Virus record (IMG/VR): IMGVR_UViG_3300007511_000054
Location: 1 to 38,221 of that record
Strand: one strand, 5' to 3'
Origin: a virus
Length of the DNA: 38,221 nt
The notes below the pieces were generated by a model. It was not told the origin of the DNA, did not search any database, and worked only from the letters and a program-made list of their open reading frames with translations. Shown piece by piece: positions 13,318 to 20,863 of the stretch. The position numbers and the translations under genes were made by a program. The stretch's first letter is position 1; the number at the start of each line of letters is the position of its first letter.

Positions 13318-16314
13318 TCAACCGCCACCTCCACCCTCTGCCCCACCACCACCACCACCACCTCCACCAGAACCACCTGAATGTTTCATTTGAGTAGGTG
13401 CAGTATCCGAATAATCACGATAAGTAATAAACTCGGGAAGATACCGAATTGTTGTTCCTGGTGCTGTTACCGCACCACCAGTTCCTGCTGGACCAACTGG
13501 CACACCAGCGTCTCCTCCAATACCACCTGTACCGCCATCTGTTCCAGCTACACCCATACTTGGATTAGCCGTTGCACCACCAGTTCCGCCGCCGCCCTGA
13601 ACACCTGGAGTTTCACCGGTTCCTCCTGCACCAGAATTATTACCTTGCCTATAAAATCCACCAGAAAGAGTTGCACCAACAGCTCCGCCTGCTGCTTGTC
13701 CATTATCAGTGCTATTCGTTCCATTTGAGCCATCATTACCTGACCCATCAAGTTTTCCATTTATTGTCAGGGTTCCTGTAACAAAAATTCCATACTGGTC
13801 TAAGATATACGTATCACCAGCTGAAATTGTTAAGTCGCCGTGATAGACACGATCAGTATACGTCTTATCCCCTGCTCCACCACCAGCAGAAGTTTCATCT
13901 CCATCTGACCCATCGCCAAAGATGTCTTGGAAAGCAATTACGGAGTTGTTAATTGCCGATTTGCTTGAACCATCAAACTCAAAAAAATTATCTCCTCCGT
14001 CTCCAACGTAGAACTTAGCCTTGTCTCCGTCCGAATCATCAATACCAAGGATAAAACCAGTTGCAGCTCCCACGTTAGCAAAGTCACCTGTTGCAATACC
14101 TGCTCGAATTTCTGTATCACCTGTACCGGCAGCTACAGCAAGAACAATAGACTTAGATGAGATTGTTCCTGCTGTGAGTTTGCTCACTGTAAGGTCATTG
14201 ATCTTTGCGTCGGTCACAGCAAGGTTATCTATCTTTGCGGTTTCAACAGCAAGTGCTCCAATTTTACCTGCTGTTACAGCCAGGTTGTCAATTTTAGCGG
14301 TTTCTACGGCTAACGCACCAAGTTTTCCCGCAGTGATTGTGAGGTTAGCAATCTCAGCAGCTGTGATAGTCAATCCAGTTATGTTCGCAGCTGTGATAGT
14401 TGTAGCGGCAATATTCCCTCCAGTAATTGTAGCGTTGGCTATTTGGGTTCCAGTTATTCCAGCTGTGTTAGAAATTTGAGTGGTCGTGATCGTTGCATTG
14501 GTTATATTGCCTGCTGTGATTGTAGTATTTGCAATTTGTGTTCCTGTAATATTAGCTGTATTTGAGATTTGAGTTGTGGTAATTGTGGCATTGGTAATGT
14601 TAGCGGCGGTAATGGTTGTGCCAGCAATCTGTGTTCCGGTAATTCCAGCTGTGTTAGAAATTTGAGTGGTAGTTAAAGTATTATTAACAATATTTGCTGC
14701 TGTAATTGTAGTCCCAGCGATCTTTGCTCCGGTAATTGTAGCGTTGGCAATAGCGGCAGCCGCAACCGAAAGTGCATCTAAATATTGTCCGTCAACTGCT
14801 GATCCTGCTTGAAGACCTGTTAAAACAACACTGGAAGCAGTCAAGACACCTGTGGCTGGATCGAGTTGAAAAGTAATTGTATTGGCAGCGTCATAACCAC
14901 GTAACGATGTTGTATCTAATTTTATTCCTGCTGTTGCACCAGCAGCAGTTTGGAACGTACCACCAGTGATCGTCCCTGCGGTGATGGCTCCCAAATCGGC
15001 TGCAATTGCTGAGAGTTGAGCCACATTTATTTCAGTAGCAGTAATAGTTCCTGCGGCAATGTTCGCAGCAGTAATGGTATTCGCTGCAATCTCGGTTGTA
15101 GTGATTGTTGCGGCTGCTATATCACCGGCAGTTATGGTGTTAGCAGCGATTTCAGTGGTTGTTATTGTGCTCGCTGCGATTTCATTTGCTGTAATTGTAT
15201 CAGCAGCTATATTACCAGCGACAATAGTTGTTGCAGCGATCTCTGTTGTTGTGATTGTCCCAGCAGCGATATCAGCAGCTGTTATCGTATTGGCTGCAAT
15301 CTCGGTTGTAGTTATGGTACTTGCCGCAATGTTTCCTGCAACGATTGTATTAGCCGCGATTTCATTAGTTGTAACTGCATTAGCAGCGATCTCAGAAGTA
15401 TCAACAGCATTTGCAGCAATGTTGCCAGCAGTGATTGTATCCGCAGCGATTTCAGTGGTTGTTATCGTTCCTGCAGCAATTTCCGTAGCTGTAATAGTTC
15501 CTACTGCAATATCACCAGCTGTAATTGTATTGGCAGCGATTTCAGTGGTCGTAATCGTATTAGCTGCAATATTTGCAGCTACAATAGTATTTGCAGCGAT
15601 TTCAGTTGTGGTGATTGTTGCGGCAAGAATCTCAGCAGCAGTAATGGTATTAGCTACAATTTCATTAGCTGTTACTGCGTTTGCTGCAAGCGAATCCGTT
15701 GTAATAAACGTGTTTTGTCCAAATCCACCAAACACCTGATATTCTGCATCTTTTCCAGTATCAGCATTTTGTTTTGCAACAGCAACCATCAATTTATTAG
15801 CCCCCACAGCGGTTGCGGGAGTCGTCGTTGTCTGGAGAACTGTTGTTGAAACATCTGTATCCAAATAGATATACGTGATCGCGGCCATATTCCCTGTATT
15901 TCCAGCATCAATCGTATATGTTGTTCCGTCTTTTATAATTGTCCCGGCAGCAGCCCAAGCAACCACTCTGTAATCAGTGGCAGAAAAAACAAGATTATTG
16001 ATAAATTGACCAACCCCCGGACCGGTTGCAACGCCGGTATCTTGAATAGATGTCCAAGTGTTATCAACAAGTTTGTATGGATGGTTATTATTCCCTGTAT
16101 CAAACCAAAGATCCCCCTCTTTTGAGCCGTCTTTACGAGCTTCTGGCTGTGATGATTGTCTAAAAACATGCTCGCCTGTTACGTTTGCAGAGTTTTCTGG
16201 AGCACCAATACCTACAGAATTTCCCCAAGGTATCTCAGGGACAACAATATCCCCGTACAGTCGAGGAGTGAACGGATCTGAAAAAGACTGTTTTTTTAAA
16301 AGTATGATTGGCAC
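13318..16314 (-). CDS. Tail fibre with decapeptide repeats (998 aa)
   Basis: The N-terminus has EARKDGSKEGDLWFDTGNN, a common virion-attachment region. Residues about 205-430 are a long array of ten-residue units of the type NTITAGDIAA / GTITTTEIAA. A second array at about 520-710 has TITTTQISNT and ITGTQIA units. Both should fold as a beta-solenoid or triple-stranded shaft. From about 850 the protein becomes Gly-rich and ends in a Gly run at TGA 13318-13320. The GTG start shares a base with the stop of the upstream propeller gene. The expected role is receptor binding. The repeats are prone to slippage and assembly error. Confidence 0.85.
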   Translation of the reverse strand: MPIILLKKQSFSDPFTPRLYGDIVVPEIPWGNSVGIGAPENSANVTGEHVFRQSSQPEARKDGSKEGDLWFDTGNNNHPYKLVDNTWTSIQDTGVATGPGVGQFINNLVFSATDYRVVAWAAAGTIIKDGTTYTIDAGNTGNMAAITYIYLDTDVSTTVLQTTTTPATAVGANKLMVAVAKQNADTGKDAEYQVFGGFGQNTFITTDSLAANAVTANEIVANTITAAEILAATITTTEIAANTIVAANIAANTITTTEIAANTITAGDIAVGTITATEIAAGTITTTEIAADTITAGNIAANAVDTSEIAANAVTTNEIAANTIVAGNIAASTITTTEIAANTITAADIAAGTITTTEIAATTIVAGNIAADTITANEIAASTITTTEIAANTITAGDIAAATITTTEIAANTITAANIAAGTITATEINVAQLSAIAADLGAITAGTITGGTFQTAAGATAGIKLDTTSLRGYDAANTITFQLDPATGVLTASSVVLTGLQAGSAVDGQYLDALSVAAAAIANATITGAKIAGTTITAANIVNNTLTTTQISNTAGITGTQIAGTTITAANITNATITTTQISNTANITGTQIANTTITAGNITNATITTTQISNTAGITGTQIANATITGGNIAATTITAANITGLTITAAEIANLTITAGKLGALAVETAKIDNLAVTAGKIGALAVETAKIDNLAVTDAKINDLTVSKLTAGTISSKSIVLAVAAGTGDTEIRAGIATGDFANVGAATGFILGIDDSDGDKAKFYVGDGGDNFFEFDGSSKSAINNSVIAFQDIFGDGSDGDETSAGGGAGDKTYTDRVYHGDLTISAGDTYILDQYGIFVTGTLTINGKLDGSGNDGSNGTNSTDNGQAAGGAVGATLSGGFYRQGNNSGAGGTGETPGVQGGGGTGGATANPSMGVAGTDGGTGGIGGDAGVPVGPAGTGGAVTAPGTTIRYLPEFITYRDYSDTAPTQMKHSGGSGGGGGGGGGAEGGGGG

Positions 16315-17810
16315 TATTTTGTATCTCTAAGATGACCAAGAATTTCTATCCTTCTAATTGTAATACCGTTAGTTGCGCTTCCATTTGCAAAGTCTGCACC
16401 AATTGAAATTTCACTACGAAATTTAAAACTTGGACTAAATTCTTTATATGCGGTACTTGCATCGTTTGTGTTTGTTATTGATCCTGTCTGTCCCTCAAAC
16501 GTCAGAGCCTGAGAAGAAAGCTCCTGATCCCCATATAAAGTAAGATCAACTCGTGCACCTGTGGCCGGAGCGGAATAATGAACCCGAACCTTGTCAATAA
16601 TCGCTGGACCCGTATTGAAAAATAAAGACTTCCATGAGCTTGTCACGTCAAGTCCTGAAAGATTCGCAAGTTTAAAACTGGTTGACTGATTGGATGCAGC
16701 CATGAGAGTCCCGAATGGAGCTGCAATTGCTCCGACGGTTGTAAATCCACCGTCTGCATATTGAGATAAAACAGGAGGTACGTTTATATCTGATGATCCC
16801 CAACGGTGTAAAAGACCATCCGAAGACCAAACAAGCATCCCGTCTTTTTCCATGACTTGATAAAAAGAAGGAAGAGAACCGGAGAAGGCAGCAACCTCTA
16901 CAATTTCATTACCATGTATATATCCAAGTTTATATCCACCTGTGTAACCAATCTCCTGATACCAAACAAACATCCGAGAACCAAATGGATACAGTGCACC
17001 AATCTTTCCTTGGAAACGTGGGTTGGGAAAATCATCCCAACTTGAGAACCCAACACCACCCCAAGCATAAATAATTGCTGTTGAGTTATTATTTCCTGAA
17101 ATGTTTGGACTGTTTACCGCAATCCAAACGCGACTGTTTAGATATCGGACATCAACAACTTCTCCACCTTCCGGGGTATCAAACTCATCTGCCGATAACG
17201 TACCCCCTGCGCCTGTGTCGGGATCGTAATAACCACAATATCGACCATTTCCGAAGTACATTACGTTGTCGTTACCAACCACAGATGGATGTGGTGCATC
17301 CTCAAGAGCCGCAGCTCCGGTTGGGGTAGTTGAACCCCAATCGTCATCAAACGTCGCTGTGAGGTTAAAACTACCAATATCACCGGCACTACCGGAATGA
17401 TTGTAGAAATAGTATAAAACACCGTTTATTACAGAAATACTTTCACCGTCCTCTGCTGTCACAACAGCTTTGTCGATTGTGTGTGGAAAGTTCCCTGCAT
17501 TTGTTACAGCCGAAGAACTTATCTCATGGAGTAAATTCCCTCCAATCGCATAACTCGTACCGGATGAAGGTGGAATAGAAAGAATATGTTTAATAAGCGT
17601 TGTCACAGCTCCAGTCTCGGTTCCTGCTGTTAATGTTGAAAGTCCTGGGCCTTGCTTAAAACCGGTCGGATCCACCATGTCAATATTCGTCATCGCACGC
17701 GCTTGATTTTTATTCCCAAAAGAACCTAAAGAATTCTCCCAATATGCAGGCGCAAACCCACCAAAAGGAGCTTGAATTGAGATATAAAACTCACCTGAAT
17801 TTTGTGCCAT
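16314..17810 (-). CDS. Tail protein with beta-propeller-like repeats (498 aa)
   Basis: Residues about 60-350 contain repeated strands with Gly-Gly turns and Trp (for example GNNNSTAIIYAWGGVGFSSW). The layout suggests a beta-propeller-type tail-closing protein such as P22 gp10, placed directly after the connector gene as in P22; that is inference from order and pattern. The N-terminus (GEFYISIQAPFGGFAPAYW) looks like a typical virion docking segment. The stop overlaps the fibre start. Confidence 0.6.
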   Translation of the reverse strand: MAQNSGEFYISIQAPFGGFAPAYWENSLGSFGNKNQARAMTNIDMVDPTGFKQGPGLSTLTAGTETGAVTTLIKHILSIPPSSGTSYAIGGNLLHEISSSAVTNAGNFPHTIDKAVVTAEDGESISVINGVLYYFYNHSGSAGDIGSFNLTATFDDDWGSTTPTGAAALEDAPHPSVVGNDNVMYFGNGRYCGYYDPDTGAGGTLSADEFDTPEGGEVVDVRYLNSRVWIAVNSPNISGNNNSTAIIYAWGGVGFSSWDDFPNPRFQGKIGALYPFGSRMFVWYQEIGYTGGYKLGYIHGNEIVEVAAFSGSLPSFYQVMEKDGMLVWSSDGLLHRWGSSDINVPPVLSQYADGGFTTVGAIAAPFGTLMAASNQSTSFKLANLSGLDVTSSWKSLFFNTGPAIIDKVRVHYSAPATGARVDLTLYGDQELSSQALTFEGQTGSITNTNDASTAYKEFSPSFKFRSEISIGADFANGSATNGITIRRIEILGHLRDTK

Positions 17811-17811
17811 A

Positions 17812-18537
17812 TTAAATCATTGAACGAGATTTAGCTTTCATTACCGGTTGTTCTGTTGCGTCTCTTGTTGAGTAAAAATTTACAAGTCCTTCAAAAAGTT
17901 CAGCCTCTTTAAACCTAAGTCCTTGTGTTCTTTGTGCAGATTTATTTACACTCGACCACTCAGCCGCTGCGCTATAAGCAAGTAGTTTATGAAAAGCGTC
18001 TGCAAATACCGGTTCATCTGTTGAACCGGATAAATCAGTGATGAGAGTCTGTCCCCAAACCTTTAATCCGTCCGTTACCGCTGCATCAGGAATTGGATCG
18101 ATATTAAATTTGTTGTCTCTAATATAAACAAGTGGATTAGATTTTGTTCCCTGAATACTCGCATCATTGGATGTATTAGTAAGAGCATTATCAATTGCTT
18201 GCATTGGAATTGTCTTTGCAACAACATAAGAATTCGTTGTCCCCAAATAAGAAATCTCAATACGATCTATTTGAATCATGTCTGTTGGAAATGCGTATTG
18301 AGAAGTTGAAGCAACCAAATCGATTGATGAGTTACCGGTTGCATCAAGTACATTCTCTTTCCAATCATAATTAAGCGCAGCTAAAACTTTTGCTTGAAGG
18401 CTGCGATATTCAAGATTTAAAAGTGCTTTAATGTTTGCATTAGAAAATGCTGACGTATTGTCGAGCGTGTCTGTCAAGAATCTTGAAAATCCTAATAAAT
18501 CTGATAGTGTGATTGAATCATCGGCTCCAAGTTGCAC
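17812..18537 (-). CDS. Head-tail connector / adaptor protein (241 aa)
   Basis: Size, position just before the propeller gene, and the sequence (helical N-terminus, YAFPTDMIQIDRIEISY, then NKFNIDPIPD, then a helical AYSAAAEW) match the adaptor family that seals the portal in short-tailed phages (P22 gp4 or T7 gp11 type). The C-terminus ends with MKAKSRSMI, typical of these proteins. One base separates it from the next gene. Confidence 0.65.
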   Translation of the reverse strand: MQLGADDSITLSDLLGFSRFLTDTLDNTSAFSNANIKALLNLEYRSLQAKVLAALNYDWKENVLDATGNSSIDLVASTSQYAFPTDMIQIDRIEISYLGTTNSYVVAKTIPMQAIDNALTNTSNDASIQGTKSNPLVYIRDNKFNIDPIPDAAVTDGLKVWGQTLITDLSGSTDEPVFADAFHKLLAYSAAAEWSSVNKSAQRTQGLRFKEAELFEGLVNFYSTRDATEQPVMKAKSRSMI

Positions 18538-18576
18538 ATGGTTATTGGTTAAGTTTATGAAATAATCAATTCAGTC

Positions 18577-18592
18577 CTGCCCCGTAGGGCAG
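18577..18592 (-). terminator. GC hairpin between late genes
   Basis: CTGCCC and GGGCAG form a 6-bp hairpin around a four-base loop in the 65-base gap between the small acidic gene (18603-18755) and the connector gene. There is no T-tract on the minus strand, so a processing or stabilising hairpin is as likely as termination. Confidence 0.4.
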
Positions 18593-18602
18593 AGTCAATT
18601 GA

Positions 18603-18755
18603 CTATTCTGCTGCCTTTTCGTCTGCTTCTGGAGCCTCTTCAGAAGGTTCCTCTGCTGGCTCTTCGGCAGGAGTCTCTTCGACTGGTGCTTCTGGAGCCT
18701 CAGCCTCTGGTGCCGCTTCTGGTGCTGCTTCTGGTGTTTCGTTTTCATCAGACAT
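18603..18755 (-). CDS. Small acidic Pro/Glu/Ala-rich protein (50 aa)
   Basis: The ATG at 18755 opens a 50-codon frame consisting almost wholly of Glu, Ala and Pro in PEA-type repeats. The same composition appears in the protein at 26405. It is probably disordered. Another frame over the same bases gives an implausible basic Gln/Arg product, which I reject. No function assigned; an assembly or scaffold accessory role is possible. Confidence 0.5.
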   Translation of the reverse strand: MSDENETPEAAPEAAPEAEAPEAPVEETPAEEPAEEPSEEAPEADEKAAE

Positions 18756-18879
18756 AAACGTATTTTAAATGAATTAGTGGGCTAATCTTCCCATCACTCG
18801 ATTCATGTCAAACTTTTTTGAAGATTATTATTTGCACAAATCGAAAGTGAGATGACTAGCATCCTTTTTCCCCTGCCTC

Positions 18880-18920
18880 CTTTAAGTCTGCGGCGCTACC
18901 CTCGTCGGCTTAAAAGAAGC
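18880..18920 (-). repeat. Inverted repeat in late intergenic gap
   Basis: On the minus strand CTTTTAAG and CTTAAAGG can pair over 8 bp, with one G-U, around a 22-base loop, followed by AGGAGGCAGGGG and an A-rich stretch. It lies in the 172-base gap after the holin-like gene. AAAGGAGG is a strong Shine-Dalgarno, but the ATG after it opens only a 19-codon frame. I see no gene in the gap; it may hold a regulatory hairpin. Confidence 0.35.
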
Positions 18921-18927
18921 GTTGTTA

Positions 18928-19104
18928 TTATTTTTTCCAAATTTTATGTACTACTCCAACTCCAGCGAAAGCCATTCCTAGCTCATTGAGTCCTGGAATA
19001 TCATAACCCAAGGCAAGCAAACCTCCATCAACAAACAATACAATTCCTCCAAATATTGTCTTTTTACCAGATATAAACTCCCATAGTCTTAATAATGCTT
19101 TCAT
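18928..19104 (-). CDS. Small membrane protein, holin-like (58 aa)
   Basis: MKALLRLWEFISGKKT leads into a hydrophobic GG-rich segment (residues 18-34, IFGGIVLFVDGGLLALG), then a second weaker hydrophobic stretch and a Lys-rich end. This size and pattern, right beside the peptidase and the XhlA-like gene, fit a small holin or holin-like protein. It ends in two consecutive TAA codons. Confidence 0.6.
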   Translation of the reverse strand: MKALLRLWEFISGKKTIFGGIVLFVDGGLLALGYDIPGLNELGMAFAGVGVVHKIWKK

Positions 19105-19123
19105 ATATTATTTTTTAGGTGAT

Positions 19124-19798
19124 TTAGATTTTTTTAATTTTTACTTTTTCAAGATCATTGTTCGAGATGCCAAAAGCATTACGTTGAATGAATTTCAGAA
19201 TGTTTTGTGGAGACAAATATTCTCTTTCACCATTAGGATGGAAGTACCAAAGCTCACCATGTCGCTCAGTTTGTATTGCAAAAGGATAATCTCGATCAGC
19301 TAACTTTTTACCAAACAAAGGATCTATTTTAACTGGTGATTGCTCAGGAGCCTTGCCCTCGAAATAAGCTGCACCTGTAATATTATTATAAGTTTTAAGA
19401 CACTTTTTCTTTTTACCATCCCAAGGATCTACAATAATGTAATCATTTCCGAGAAAACTTTTCCTGACTGCAAGAACCCAATGAGCACCATTATCCACTT
19501 GAAGAATGACTGCGCTGCTTGGATCTTTAAGAGCATGAGAAATGTTGAAATCATTACGACCATATTCTCTTAGAACAAAACGCATGTTTTCAAACCTTAG
19601 TACTGACCAAATTATCAATCCTTCTTTTGTGTAGTTAGCTACATTGCTTGCCAGTTCAAGAGGTGACTTAAAGCAAGTGAAGTAGTCAGAAAGCATTGAT
19701 ATGCATGTTGTAGTACATCCATATCTTCCAACCGTTAACGAACTCTCTCCCAACTTTTTATCTGACCATCTTGAATCGCGTTGTGAAAGATATTTCAT
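19124..19798 (-). CDS. C39-like cysteine peptidase, probable endolysin (224 aa)
   Basis: QRDSRWSDKKLG at the N-terminus, then GRYGCTTTC with Cys28, NGAHWVLAV with His106 and IIVDPWDG with Asp124, give the complete Cys-His-Asp arrangement of the peptidase C39-like (C39_2) family. The C-terminal 70 residues may bind cell wall. Flanked by holin-like and XhlA-like membrane genes, it most likely cleaves peptidoglycan peptides at lysis, although a virion-associated role cannot be excluded. Confidence 0.75.
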   Translation of the reverse strand: MKYLSQRDSRWSDKKLGESSLTVGRYGCTTTCISMLSDYFTCFKSPLELASNVANYTKEGLIIWSVLRFENMRFVLREYGRNDFNISHALKDPSSAVILQVDNGAHWVLAVRKSFLGNDYIIVDPWDGKKKKCLKTYNNITGAAYFEGKAPEQSPVKIDPLFGKKLADRDYPFAIQTERHGELWYFHPNGEREYLSPQNILKFIQRNAFGISNNDLEKVKIKKI

Positions 19799-19807
19799 AA
19801 AAATCTA

Positions 19808-20059
19808 TTAAAGAATAAACTCAAGAACTAAGAACCCTAATGGAAGAACGAATAGAACTAGCAACCCATACATCCATTTATTTGTTGTCTTTTGTTCTGT
19901 TTTAAACTTTGTGAGCTTTTCAACATTGCCGTTCTGAATTTCAAGATGTTTATCAATCCTGTCTACAGAGTCAACAATGGAACCCAACTTAGTTTCAGTA
20001 AGTTCTTTATGCGAGTTAATCATCTCGGCTAAGACGGCATTACTTGGCTTGACCTCCAT
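19808..20059 (-). CDS. XhlA-like haemolysin/holin accessory protein (83 aa)
   Basis: A helical, coiled-coil N-terminal part (KLGSIVDSVDRIDKHLEIQN) is followed by one C-terminal membrane span (residues about 64-82, MYGLLVLFVLPLGFLVLEFI). This is the layout of XhlA-type lysis proteins, which work with a holin and a wall hydrolase. It overlaps the upstream gene by 20 bases and sits nine bases before the peptidase gene. Confidence 0.65.
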   Translation of the reverse strand: MEVKPSNAVLAEMINSHKELTETKLGSIVDSVDRIDKHLEIQNGNVEKLTKFKTEQKTTNKWMYGLLVLFVLPLGFLVLEFIL

Positions 20060-20273
20060 ATAATTTTTCCTTTTTACTCTTGATTATTGCATCGTCTCCT
20101 TTTCTATTTTTCAGTTTCCCTTTCTTGAGTTTTTCAAACGGATTTTTTTCACAAACAAATCCATTTGCGGTAAAAGGAAGACGAAAATAAGCATCCGGAT
20201 CAGCGTTAATCGCATCAAACAACCTATCTTTCCAATTGGGATTTTTGGTTGAGAATCCTTTTATTGTTGGCAT
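20040..20273 (-). CDS. Small basic hypothetical protein (77 aa)
   Basis: The frame is open further upstream, but the ATG at 20273 begins two bases after the upstream gene's stop, and MPTIKGFSTKNPNWKDR reads like a genuine N-terminus. The C-terminal third is Lys-rich. It sits between a virion-type beta protein and the lysis genes. Family not recognised. Confidence 0.55.
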   Translation of the reverse strand: MPTIKGFSTKNPNWKDRLFDAINADPDAYFRLPFTANGFVCEKNPFEKLKKGKLKNRKGDDAIIKSKKEKLYGGQAK

Positions 20274-20274
20274 A

Positions 20275-20853
20275 TCAAGACAATTCAGGAATTGAATTAG
20301 AGGTATAACAAAGGTTCCAATACAAGACCACTGCATCACCAGCATAACTATCTCCATCAAAATCACGAATAAACTGAATAAACAAATCATCTGCCTTTGC
20401 TAATGGTTGATTCCCACCTGTATATGGAATCGTTATATCTGTTTCAAAATGTTCTTTGTCTGTCCCTGCTCCTGATTGCGTATAAGTGGCAGTGGCAGTG
20501 GCTTCTGTTCCATTGTCTATGGCTTCCTCTGGAGTAACAGAATGATAAGCAATATTAAACTTGACAGTTTCGGTATCAAGCAACGTATCGCCTGATTCAG
20601 GATACCAACCTACCTCAAGAGCAATATTGCTTGCACCATCCCAATCGTCAGGAATGTGAAAAGTCATAAATGCTAATTCAATATTCCTATCAAATGCTAA
20701 ACCTCTAGTATTTCCAACAGTTACAAAAGCAGGTGCCGTTACCCCTTGAGCAGCAGCACTAGCTTCCATACGAATACAACGCTCATAAGAATCAAATAAT
20801 ACATCTGTATCATTTTCTGTTTTGTTTACTGTGGTGCCTGTTCCATGCCCCAT
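20275..20853 (-). CDS. Virion protein, probable beta-sandwich (192 aa)
   Basis: The sequence is rich in beta-strand stretches (SYERCIRMEA, FVTVGNTRGLAF, MTFHIPDDWDG, NIALEVGWYPESGD) and has no helical core, as in head-decoration or fibre-tip proteins. It stands among beta-rich late structural genes. A receptor-binding or minor capsid role is inference. Confidence 0.55.
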   Translation of the reverse strand: MGHGTGTTVNKTENDTDVLFDSYERCIRMEASAAAQGVTAPAFVTVGNTRGLAFDRNIELAFMTFHIPDDWDGASNIALEVGWYPESGDTLLDTETVKFNIAYHSVTPEEAIDNGTEATATATYTQSGAGTDKEHFETDITIPYTGGNQPLAKADDLFIQFIRDFDGDSYAGDAVVLYWNLCYTSNSIPELS

Positions 20854-20863
20854 ATTTTCAATA

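Noticed and set aside
13318-13320. UGA read as glycine throughout (as in some candidate-phylum bacteria)
   Set aside because: Many genes here end in TGA overlapping the next ATG, so UGA is a normal stop; only this one case fits Gly.
14190-15700. Short tandem repeats as a CRISPR array
   Set aside because: The repeats are coding decapeptide units without unique spacers, within an uninterrupted frame.
15016-15849. Long open frames on the plus strand opposite the fibre gene
   Set aside because: They are antisense shadows of the decapeptide repeats, with repetitive low-complexity products.
13318-16314. Diversity-generating retroelement target
   Set aside because: No reverse transcriptase gene and no matching template repeat were seen.
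18566-18748. Basic Gln/Arg-rich 60-codon frame on the minus strand
   Set aside because: It is an out-of-frame reading of the acidic Pro/Glu/Ala-rich gene at 18603-18755.
18860-18927. A known riboswitch in the gap after the holin-like gene
   Set aside because: Only one 8-bp helix and a Shine-Dalgarno-like sequence could be drawn; no class-specific core was recognised.
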